From assembly GCA_023431725.1 (NCBI GenBank), contig JAEYVN010000334.1, positions 1-6,335 of the forward strand: DNA of 6,335 nucleotides. Direction: 5' to 3'. Of the stretch, positions 1 to 5,184 are shown piece by piece. Origin of the DNA: Pseudomonadota bacterium (GTDB lineage: Bacteria > Pseudomonadota > Alphaproteobacteria > Rhizobiales > Xanthobacteraceae). The notes below the pieces were generated by a model that made no database searches, was not told the origin of the DNA, and saw nothing but the letters and a program-made list of their open reading frames with translations. The position numbers and the translations under genes were made by a program. Numbering within the stretch: position 1 is the stretch's first letter; each line of letters starts with the position of its first letter.

Positions 1-202
1 GTGACCGCAAAAACGCTGCCGATGGTGCGCCGAGAGGCGGCTGTGTCGTGCAAGCGACGCAGCATCACAAGGACTGACCCTGCGTCTGTCGGCGCACTGT
101 CGTCCCTCATTCTTCACGTCGCGGGCATCGTGCGCGGCGATGATGACACGTGGCTGTTTGAATGTGATTGGCTGTTTGAAAAGCTGGATCTGCTTCTTCC
201 TG
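1..202. other. Left flank with no supported gene
   Basis: I see no convincing gene here. A frame opens with GTG at the first base and runs to a TGA at 232-234 (77 codons), but its last residues are read straight through the inverted repeat that begins at 203. It resembles no family I know, and its codon choice is less strongly GC-ending than the real genes of this window. It could be the 3' end of a gene entering from outside the window, so a partial gene cannot be excluded. The only internal structure noticed is a 12-bp direct repeat at 151-162 and 169-180. Confidence 0.4.
151..180. repeat. Short 12-bp direct repeat, period 18
   Basis: TGGCTGTTTGAA occurs at 151-162 and again, without mismatch, at 169-180, separated by TGTGAT. 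The period of 18 bases keeps the same reading frame, so a frame through it would contain Trp-Leu-Phe-Glu twice. It may be a small slippage duplication or a paired protein-binding site; nothing in the surroundings decides between these. Confidence 0.6.
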
Positions 203-343
203 CACCCTCCCCTGGAGGGGGAGGGTCGCTGTGAGCAAAGCGAGCAGCGGGGTGGGGTGACTCGCGTGCAAAATTCACCCCACCCCGGCTCGTATCTCAC
301 TTGCGTTCGATACGCGCCGACCCTCCCCCACCAGGGGAGGGTG
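203..343. repeat. Nested GC-rich inverted repeat (dispersed intergenic repeat type)
   Basis: The outer arms 203-228 and 318-343 are inverted copies matching at 25 of 26 positions. Inside them a perfect 12-bp arm pair, GGGGTGGGGTGA at 249-260 and its complement at 275-286, encloses a 14-base loop. Each outer arm is also self-complementary: ACCCTCCCC at 204-212 pairs with 218-226, and 320-328 pairs with 334-342. The element can therefore fold as one long hairpin or as three separate stem-loops. It ends 10 bp before the lysR stop codon, so it would lie in that gene's 3' untranslated region, where it could act in termination or message stability. From memory, very similar CCCTCCCC/GGGGAGGG intergenic elements occur many times in Bradyrhizobiaceae genomes. 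Short frames crossing it (rich in Pro-Glu-Gly) are by-products of the repeat, not genes. Confidence 0.8.
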
Positions 344-353
344 AAGAGAGCGC

Positions 354-1235
354 CTACTCTGCTGCCTGCGCCGCTTCCGACAGGTTATCCAGCGAGGAGA
401 TGATGTGTTCGGCAAGCGCATCGGCCAGTGCCGAGCTTTCGTGCGGATTGCGTACGAGTCCGACACGGCAATACGGCAAATCGGGAAAGCCATCCGCCGA
501 CGTCAACACGCGCATGCCCGGCCGCAGCGTCGATTCCGGAACGACGGAAACCGACAGGCCGGCCAGCACCGCGGCGACATAAGCGCCGGCATTCGAGCTT
601 GTGTACAGAATGCGATGCGGACGGCCGATCTGCTCGATACATTCGAGCGCGATCTTGCGCCACGAGCAGCTCTGCTTGCCAAGCGCGAGCGGCAGCGGAT
701 TCTCCAGATGCGTCGCATGACGCACTGACGTCACCCAGAGCAAACGCTCCTGCCGGAACGGCTCGACATTGCGCTGTGTGTCGGTTGTGGTGACGATCGC
801 AAGATCGAGATCGTTGACCTCGATCCGGCGCAACAGATCCGTCGATGGCTCGCACAGCACCGTCAATTCGACGCCGGGATAGGCGCGCGAAAAACGCGCC
901 ATGATTTCCGGCAGGTAACGGTCCGCATAATCATCCGGCACGCCGAGCCGCACACGTCCCGACAATTCAGGACCGGAGAATGACGCCAGCGCTTCGAGAT
1001 TGAGCTTCACGATCCGCCGCGCGTAATCGAGCAGCCGCTCGCCGTCATCGGTCAGCTTCGAGGCACGCCCGTCGCGGGTAAAGATCGGCTTGTCGAGCCG
1101 CTCCTCCAGCCGCTTCATCTGCATGGACACGGCCGACTGCGTCTTGTGGACGACGTCCGCAGCCTTGGTGAAGCTGCCGGTCTCGGCAATCGCGATGAAG
1201 GTTCGCAGTTGGTCGATATCGATCAAGGCTGTCAT
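354..1235 (-). CDS. LysR-family transcriptional regulator
   Basis: Encodes a 293-residue LysR-type regulator, the normal size for the family, expected to act in the cytoplasm as a DNA-binding tetramer. The N-terminal winged helix-turn-helix is clear at about residues 8-67, with the typical core FIAIAETGSFTKAADVVHKT followed by QSAVSMQMKRLEERL. The rest (about 92-285) fits the effector-binding domain, including a segment SGRVRLGVPDDYADRYLPEI at its start. I chose the ATG at 1233-1235 because the family usually begins a few residues before the first helix. Upstream in-frame starts (TTG 1283, ATG 1277, ATG 1274) would place the start codon inside the operator-like palindrome at 1272-1288 and add a Gly/Ala/Pro tail unlike the family. 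The gene is divergent from the DUF1127 gene at 1434, and a LysR regulator commonly controls its divergent neighbour, often while repressing itself. The effector cannot be read from sequence. Confidence 0.93.
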   Translation of the reverse strand: MTALIDIDQLRTFIAIAETGSFTKAADVVHKTQSAVSMQMKRLEERLDKPIFTRDGRASKLTDDGERLLDYARRIVKLNLEALASFSGPELSGRVRLGVPDDYADRYLPEIMARFSRAYPGVELTVLCEPSTDLLRRIEVNDLDLAIVTTTDTQRNVEPFRQERLLWVTSVRHATHLENPLPLALGKQSCSWRKIALECIEQIGRPHRILYTSSNAGAYVAAVLAGLSVSVVPESTLRPGMRVLTSADGFPDLPYCRVGLVRNPHESSALADALAEHIISSLDNLSEAAQAAE

Positions 1236-1271
1236 CGGCGTCTCGCCGGGCGATGAGGCGCCCGCGCCTTT

Positions 1272-1288
1272 CATCATTATCAATGATG
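1272..1288. promoter_or_regulatory. Candidate LysR operator (T-N11-A dyad)
   Basis: CATCATT at 1272-1278 and AATGATG at 1282-1288 form a perfect 7-bp inverted repeat around ATC. Within it T1274 and A1286 have the T-N11-A spacing typical of LysR-family binding sites. It lies 36 bp upstream of the chosen lysR start and 145 bp upstream of the divergent DUF1127 start. The location and symmetry are seen directly; binding by the adjacent regulator is an inference. Confidence 0.6.
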
Positions 1289-1292
1289 CTAG

Positions 1293-1321
1293 AGATTAGA
1301 AACATTCGTTTCACTTATCAA
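1293..1321 (-). promoter_or_regulatory. Possible lysR promoter
   Basis: On the minus strand TTGATA (1321-1316, 5 of 6 against TTGACA) is followed after 17 bases by TAATCT (1298-1293), a poor -10 match. Transcription would begin near 1286, inside the T-N11-A dyad, which would suit autorepression. The weak -10 makes this tentative. Confidence 0.3.
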
Positions 1322-1341
1322 TGCCGGGGTGACATAACCGC

Positions 1342-1357
1342 GTTGTTCGAAAACAAC
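1342..1357. promoter_or_regulatory. Perfect 6-bp inverted repeat in the divergent promoter region
   Basis: GTTGTT (1342-1347) and AACAAC (1352-1357) are exact inverted copies around CGAA. The dyad lies between the candidate LysR operator and the DUF1127 gene. It could be a second protein-binding site, or a small hairpin at the 5' end of the DUF1127 transcript. Confidence 0.4.
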
Positions 1358-1395
1358 CTGGCCAGAAATCGGGTCGCCCAAGCAGGAGGTCTTGG

Positions 1396-1506
1396 GTGAA
1401 GGATTTCGTGCGCCCCCAGCAAGGACCATTGCCATGGCCTCGACCTGTCACAACACGACCACTGCCCGGCCTTCATTTTCGGCCTTGTCATTCATTGTTT
1501 CGGTGA
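1396..1506 (+). CDS. Possible short leader frame overlapping the DUF1127 start
   Basis: A 36-codon frame starts with GTG at 1396-1398 and ends with TGA at 1504-1506. It is preceded at 5 bases by AGGAGGT (1384-1390), the most complete Shine-Dalgarno in the window. The peptide (VKDFVRPQQGPLPWPRPV at its start) has eight prolines and no recognised domain. It overlaps the first 24 codons of the DUF1127 gene in another frame, so it could be a leader peptide or an upstream frame that tunes translation of that gene. The strong ribosome-binding site may instead be chance, or serve as a standby site for the DUF1127 start. No coding signal beyond the start site supports it. Confidence 0.25.
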   Translation: MKDFVRPQQGPLPWPRPVTTRPLPGLHFRPCHSLFR

Positions 1507-1805
1507 TCGTCGCAGGCCTGCAGAAACTGGGACGCGCCCTCAAGCATCGTCGCGACGCCAGCTTGCTGGCCGGCCTCGACGACCGGATGCTGGGTGATAT
1601 CGGTCTGACCCGCAGCGATCTGCGGGATGCCTATGCCGAGCCGCTCTGGCGCGACCCGACCGACGTGCTGGCCGGCCGCGCCGGCGACAAGCGCAAGTAT
1701 CGGCAGGCCGGTGTGGGGCCGCATGGTCTTCATGCGCCATCGCTCGTACCGGAGGCGCCCGTGACAGATCATCGCGTCTGCCGGATCGCCCGCCGCGCGG
1801 CCTGA
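1434..1805 (+). CDS. DUF1127 (YjiS-like) domain protein
   Basis: Encodes 123 residues. The DUF1127 core lies at about residues 39-65, with the recognisable RRDASLLAGLDDRMLGDIGL followed by TRSDLRDAY. It is preceded by a hydrophobic/amphipathic stretch (about 17-35) and followed by a 55-residue Arg- and Gly-rich tail with no known domain, so it is longer than the typical 50-70 residue member. I chose the ATG at 1434 because AAGGA (1421-1425) stands 8 bases before it; the only longer option, TTG at 1392, sits directly against a Shine-Dalgarno. In other alphaproteobacteria, DUF1127 proteins have been linked to RNA turnover and metabolic or stress control, and in Brucella several are controlled by the LysR regulator VtlR. 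The gene is divergent from the lysR gene and is probably its target. The exact function is unknown. Confidence 0.85.
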   Translation: MASTCHNTTTARPSFSALSFIVSVIVAGLQKLGRALKHRRDASLLAGLDDRMLGDIGLTRSDLRDAYAEPLWRDPTDVLAGRAGDKRKYRQAGVGPHGLHAPSLVPEAPVTDHRVCRIARRAA

Positions 1806-1819
1806 GCCCTCAATTCCTT

Positions 1820-1845
1820 ACGGCCGGCTCTGCCCAGCCGGCCGT
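1820..1845. other. Perfect 10-bp stem-loop in the DUF1127 3' region
   Basis: ACGGCCGGCT (1820-1829) and AGCCGGCCGT (1836-1845) are exact inverted copies around a 6-base loop. The structure starts 15 bases after the DUF1127 stop codon. No T-run follows on either strand, so it is not a classical terminator; it may stabilise the message or be part of a structured 3' RNA. Confidence 0.6.
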
Positions 1846-1890
1846 CGGATCCGCCTTTCGATGTGTCCCCTCGCACGACGCGGATCCCAC

Positions 1891-1924
1891 CGCCCGCCGG
1901 CCCTCCCCGGCGGGCGTTTCTTTT
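1891..1924 (+). terminator. Intrinsic terminator of the DUF1127 transcript
   Basis: CGCCCGCCGG (1891-1900) and CCGGCGGGCG (1907-1916) form a perfect 10-bp GC stem with a 6-base loop, immediately followed by TTTCTTTT (1917-1924). This is a standard rho-independent terminator for plus-strand transcription ending the DUF1127 unit. On the minus strand no T-tract follows, so it should terminate the converging glycosyltransferase transcript less well. Confidence 0.85.
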
Positions 1925-1933
1925 CGGCGCAAG

Positions 1934-3544
1934 TCAGAACGCGCTTCCCAACGCTCTCTGCGTGATCCCGCGACGATCCTTCACGACACCGATCGGCACG
2001 CCGAGCCGGCGGATTGTCGTCACCGTCCGGCCCTCCACCAGGCGATCGCAATTCATCTGCGTGGGCGCGATGAAGAAATCCGCTTCGAGCCAGCCCGGTG
2101 ATGCCCGCAACCGCTTGTCGGCATAATTCTCGAATGAGAATTTCTCGCCGCACACACCAACCGTATAAACGCGTTGCGACTTGTCTCCGGGAAGGCCGAG
2201 ATAGTCCTGCAAAGCGCGCACGGCATCCGGCATCATGTTGACCCAATAGTCCATCTCGTAGCGCCGCGCGGCACCGTCGAGGCCGCCGACCAGCGCATTG
2301 TAGAAGAGATATTCATAGGGATGCAGGCGCACGAGCGTGACGGCATTCCAGACGAGGGCAACAGACAGTGCACATGCTGCCGATGCCGTCAGCCATCGCC
2401 GTGGTGACAACGCCCTCAGCATCGCATCGAAGCCGACGCCGGCCAGAACCGCGAGCGGCGGCACGACGAACATGAAATGCCGCATCCCGGTGAACGCAGG
2501 CCCTTGCAGGCTCGCTTCGCAAAACACCGGAAACATGACGACGAAGGCGACGGCCGCAACTTCAATCTGTTTTCGCGGCAACCTGCCGATTCTGTCACTG
2601 CCGATCGACCGGATCAGGACACCAAGTGCGCATAACGCACCGACGAAAAGGACGACGGGAAGCTTGACCAGCAGATAGAACGGCACATACCACCACGGCA
2701 CATCCGCCATCCGGTAGACTTCGCCGGCCACGATGGTGCGGATCTCATAGTGGAAATGGGCGAAGGAAAAGATCGCGCGCAACGGGTTCAACGGCTCGAG
2801 CGATGCCCAGGGCCATGACGCGATCATGATCAGATAGCCAAGCACGAATGCCGGCATGAGACGGAGAGTCATTGCGCCGAAATATCGCGCCATCCCGTTG
2901 AGATCGCGATCGGACCAGGGCGCAGCGACGATGACCAGAAGACCTGCGTAGCCGATCAGCAACAGCCCCATGGCCCGCAATCCCAACGCGGCTCCCAGCA
3001 TCAGCCCAAAGCCGATGACGTGACGCCAGTGCGGCCTCGGGAAGTCGCGGGCCGCCCGCAACAGAAAATACAGCGCGCCGATCATCGTCGCGGCGAACGG
3101 AACGTCCTTGGTATGGTTGAACATGCCGCCGAAATACGGCCCACAAATCGCAAGACACAGAGCAGCGATGAGGCCCGCGCGCGGTCCAGCGATCAGCCGC
3201 GCCGTCGCCCATGTGGCGACAATGCCGGCGACACCCGTCATCGCCGACATGAAATGGCGAATCAGGAAGGTATCGAAGGGCAGCAGTTTGTCGAGCAGCA
3301 CTGCGACGATGTCGAACAGGCCGCCATAGAGATAAAGATTCTTGTAATTGAACAGCGCGGTATCACGAAATCCGCTGGCGTAGTAATCGATAATCAATTC
3401 GCCATAGCGATGCTGAACTTCTTCGTCGTTGGAAATGCCGTAATCGCGGAAAATAACAATCGCAAGAACACACAGTCCCGTCAGCAGTCCAAGCGCAAGC
3501 CGATCCGCAAGCACGGACCGCCGCCAAAATTCCGGCACAACCAT
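1934..3544 (-). CDS. GT-C fold (PMT/ArnT-like) membrane glycosyltransferase
   Basis: Encodes a 536-residue polytopic inner-membrane protein of the glycosyltransferase 39 / PMT-ArnT type, expected to move a sugar from a polyprenyl-phosphate donor to an acceptor on the periplasmic side. After a first membrane helix (about 15-32) the loop carries SNDEE (38-42), the acidic motif where GT-C enzymes keep their catalytic Asp. A PMT-like NHTKDVPF follows at 143-150, then further hydrophobic helices to about residue 405, with RHF at 355-357 near a late helix. The tail has HPYEYLFYN (408-416) and a soluble domain of about 120 residues. The acceptor cannot be told from sequence; protein, lipid and polysaccharide targets are all possible. 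It is a single-gene unit with no sugar-pathway neighbour here, convergent with the DUF1127 gene and divergent from the PAN gene. The start ATG at 3542-3544 abuts GGGGGA; GTG at codon 3 would be better spaced and would shorten the protein by two residues. Confidence 0.85.
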   Translation of the reverse strand: MVVPEFWRRSVLADRLALGLLTGLCVLAIVIFRDYGISNDEEVQHRYGELIIDYYASGFRDTALFNYKNLYLYGGLFDIVAVLLDKLLPFDTFLIRHFMSAMTGVAGIVATWATARLIAGPRAGLIAALCLAICGPYFGGMFNHTKDVPFAATMIGALYFLLRAARDFPRPHWRHVIGFGLMLGAALGLRAMGLLLIGYAGLLVIVAAPWSDRDLNGMARYFGAMTLRLMPAFVLGYLIMIASWPWASLEPLNPLRAIFSFAHFHYEIRTIVAGEVYRMADVPWWYVPFYLLVKLPVVLFVGALCALGVLIRSIGSDRIGRLPRKQIEVAAVAFVVMFPVFCEASLQGPAFTGMRHFMFVVPPLAVLAGVGFDAMLRALSPRRWLTASAACALSVALVWNAVTLVRLHPYEYLFYNALVGGLDGAARRYEMDYWVNMMPDAVRALQDYLGLPGDKSQRVYTVGVCGEKFSFENYADKRLRASPGWLEADFFIAPTQMNCDRLVEGRTVTTIRRLGVPIGVVKDRRGITQRALGSAF

Positions 3545-3545
3545 T

Positions 3546-3565
3546 CCCCCAAATCATTTCGGGGG
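3546..3565 (-). promoter_or_regulatory. Possible hairpin masking the glycosyltransferase ribosome-binding site
   Basis: Read on the minus strand, a C-run (3565-3561) and a G-run (3550-3546) flank GAAATGATTT. The C and G runs can pair over 5 bp, and the inner AAAT and ATTT can extend the stem past one unpaired G. The G-run is the only Shine-Dalgarno-like sequence before the start at 3544, so folding would hide it. The complementarity is seen; a regulatory role is inferred. Confidence 0.4.
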
Positions 3566-3722
3566 GATTGTTGCGCACCGGGCGCACCTTTGTCATGCTG
3601 CTACGCACAATCCGGAATTGTCTGGCGGCGACGCCCTTGCCCACTGGCAGAACTGCCGCGTCCGTTATTCACGACTCTACATTCCCGCGATACAGGATGC
3701 TCACAACGCGTGGCTCGAGACC

Positions 3723-3751
3723 TTGACATGCTGCTCAGGCGGACCTGTGAT
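3723..3751 (+). promoter_or_regulatory. Candidate sigma-70-type promoter for the PAN-DUF6152-DUF6644 genes
   Basis: A consensus TTGACA (3723-3728) is followed after exactly 17 bases by TGTGAT (3746-3751, 4 of 6 against TATAAT). Transcription would begin near 3758, only a few bases before the first possible ATG at 3761, giving a very short leader. This is the only good promoter match seen upstream of the three plus-strand genes. Confidence 0.45.
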
Positions 3752-3760
3752 TTGCCAGGC

Positions 3761-4312
3761 ATGAGAATGAACCAGCGCTTCGTGATGCTGATGGCCTGTC
3801 TCCTGGCGCTGGCGGCCAATCCTGCAACTGCGATGGCTCAGGCCGGCTTTGACCGGCCCGGCGGCGATTACACCAGCGTCACAATCCGCACCGGCGATCC
3901 CGCCGTCTGCGCCGCGCGATGCGATCGCGATGGCCGCTGCCGCGCGTGGAGTTTCTCTTATCCCAACACGGCCGCGAAGAAGGACGCGACGTGCTGGCTG
4001 AAGAACAAGGTGATGCCGGCCAAGGAGGATACCTGCTGCGTCTCCGGGGTCCGCGGTGCCGCGCTGCTTGAGCCGCGCCTCGGCGCCCTGGAATTCGCCA
4101 TCGACCGCTATGGCGGCGATTACAAGGCGATCGATATTACAGCCGATGCCACCGGTGACGCCTGCGCCAAGGCCTGCGAAGCAGACAACAAATGCCGCGC
4201 CTTCACTTACTTGCGACCTGGTTACGGCAACGCCACAGCGCGGTGTTTTCTGAAGGATCGCATCACCAAGCCGCGCCGCAAACCCTGCTGCATCTCGGGT
4301 GTTGTCCGTTAG
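3761..4312 (+). CDS. Secreted protein with two PAN/apple-like repeats
   Basis: Encodes 183 residues. An N-terminal signal peptide (about 1-26) has a hydrophobic core MLMACLLALAA and a likely cleavage site AMA|QA, so the protein should be periplasmic or secreted. The mature part is two repeats of about 65 residues (34-98 and 118-183). Each begins GGDY and holds six cysteines in the same order: C50, C54, C60, C78, C92, C93 and C135, C139, C145, C162, C176, C177. The order C-x3-C-x5-C, a Cys-Trp/Phe-Leu-Lys strand and a final Cys-Cys-x-Ser-Gly fits PAN/apple-like domains, which bind protein or carbohydrate ligands; no catalytic motif is seen. The disulfides imply oxidative folding in the periplasm. 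The start is uncertain: ATG 3761 has almost no room for a ribosome-binding site, while ATG 3767 has AGG 7 bases upstream; the signal peptide works with either. The DUF6152 gene follows after 24 bp with no terminator, suggesting an operon. Confidence 0.85.
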   Translation: MRMNQRFVMLMACLLALAANPATAMAQAGFDRPGGDYTSVTIRTGDPAVCAARCDRDGRCRAWSFSYPNTAAKKDATCWLKNKVMPAKEDTCCVSGVRGAALLEPRLGALEFAIDRYGGDYKAIDITADATGDACAKACEADNKCRAFTYLRPGYGNATARCFLKDRITKPRRKPCCISGVVR

Positions 4313-4336
4313 AGCGTTTTCCGTCCGGAGGCCGCC

Positions 4337-4684
4337 ATGAAACTCTACCTACTGACAGCCGCACTGGTTGCGATCGCAGCCGGCAGCGCCGCCGCCCATC
4401 ACGGCTGGGGCAGCTACGATGCGAACAAGCCGATCACCGTCACCGGCGCGATCCTCACCTCCAAATACGAAAATCCGCATGCCAGCATCACTGTGCAAGG
4501 CAACGACAGGGTGTGGACCGTCACGCTGGCGCCTACGTTTCGGATGATCAATCGCGGCGCCACGGCCGACATGGTTGCAGTCGGCAAGACCGTATCGGCT
4601 TATGGCTACCCCTCAACGGTCGAGAAGAATGAAATGCGCGCCGAGCGCATTACCGTCGATGGCAAAACCGTCGAGATGCGCTGA
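4337..4684 (+). CDS. DUF6152 family small secreted protein
   Basis: Encodes 115 residues and matches my recollection of the DUF6152 family. A signal peptide (1-20) ends in Ala-Ala-Ala, so the mature protein would begin His21-His22-Gly-Trp-Gly-Ser-Tyr. The rest is a small, probably all-beta domain of about 90 residues with a conserved-looking Asn-Pro-His at 46-48. GGAGG at 4327-4331 stands 5 bases before the ATG, which fixes the start. The TGA stop (4682-4684) shares one base with the ATG of the next gene, so the two are probably translationally coupled and their products likely act together. Function is unknown. An exposed N-terminal histidine plus further His residues suggests metal binding, as in CopC-type proteins, but no copper gene lies nearby. 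Confidence 0.85.
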   Translation: MKLYLLTAALVAIAAGSAAAHHGWGSYDANKPITVTGAILTSKYENPHASITVQGNDRVWTVTLAPTFRMINRGATADMVAVGKTVSAYGYPSTVEKNEMRAERITVDGKTVEMR

Positions 4685-5175
4685 TGACGGACGAAGCGCC
4701 GGCGATCTTCATGGCGATCGAAGGCTCCGCCTTTGCCGCCATGGTCCGGCAGTCGCCATTCGCCTACATGGCGGCCAATGTCGCGCATATTCTTTCGCTG
4801 ATGGTGTTCTTCGGCGCCGTGGCGATCATGGATCTGCGGCTTGCCGGATTTTTCAAGGCGACGGCGCCTGCCACCATCCTGCGCGGCGCACGACGCGTCG
4901 CGATCGTCGGCTTCTTCGGCCTCATCGCCTCCGGTGCCATGCTGTTTGCCGCGGAAGCCAGTCACATCATCCTCAACCCAATGTTCAGGATCAAACTCAT
5001 CCTGATCCTGCTCGGATTGATCAATATCGCGGTGTTCGAATTCGTCCTCGCCCGCAAGATCAGCGATGTGCCGCCGCTTGCGCCCTTGCCGGGCTCCGCC
5101 AGATTTGCCGGCATGGCGTCGATCGCAATCTGGCTCGCCGTTGCGGCGTGCGGGCGATTGATCGCCTATTTCTAG
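4684..5175 (+). CDS. DUF6644 family four-helix membrane protein
   Basis: Encodes 163 residues with about four membrane helices (roughly 28-49, 72-90, 103-122 and 143-161) and matches my recollection of the DUF6644 family. Features seen are AHILSL at 34-39 leading into a DLRLAG at 50-55, a second histidine in EASHIILNP (91-99), and a C-terminal GRLIAY. H35 lies in the first helix and H94 near the end of the second, so they could bind haem or a metal ion, but this is inference. The start ATG overlaps the last base of the DUF6152 stop codon, so expression depends on that gene. Its own stop is 9 bp from the stop of the converging signal peptidase gene, with no terminator visible between them. Role unknown; a membrane partner of the DUF6152 protein is the best guess. 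Confidence 0.82.
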   Translation: MTDEAPAIFMAIEGSAFAAMVRQSPFAYMAANVAHILSLMVFFGAVAIMDLRLAGFFKATAPATILRGARRVAIVGFFGLIASGAMLFAAEASHIILNPMFRIKLILILLGLINIAVFEFVLARKISDVPPLAPLPGSARFAGMASIAIWLAVAACGRLIAYF

Positions 5176-5184
5176 ATCAGATGA

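Noticed and set aside
151..180. Paired 12-bp repeats considered as a CRISPR or iteron array
   Set aside because: There are only two copies 18 bases apart, with no further units and no associated genes.
140..403. Plus-strand frame with Pro-Glu-Gly rich sequence
   Set aside because: It is read through the nested inverted repeat at 203-343 and then antisense to the end of lysR. Such frames are by-products of this repeat type.
1236..1283. 16-residue N-terminal extension of the LysR regulator from TTG 1283 or ATG 1277/1274
   Set aside because: These starts fall inside the T-N11-A dyad, have no good ribosome-binding site, and add residues not typical of LysR proteins.
1820..1845. First stem-loop after DUF1127 considered as an intrinsic terminator
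   Set aside because: No T-tract follows on either strand; the stem-loop at 1891-1916 fits the role.
3020..3760. Open plus-strand frame running 247 codons upstream of, and in frame with, the PAN protein
   Set aside because: Most of it is antisense to the glycosyltransferase gene and its composition is that of a shadow frame. The PAN protein has a clear signal peptide beginning at 3761-3767, so the true start is there.
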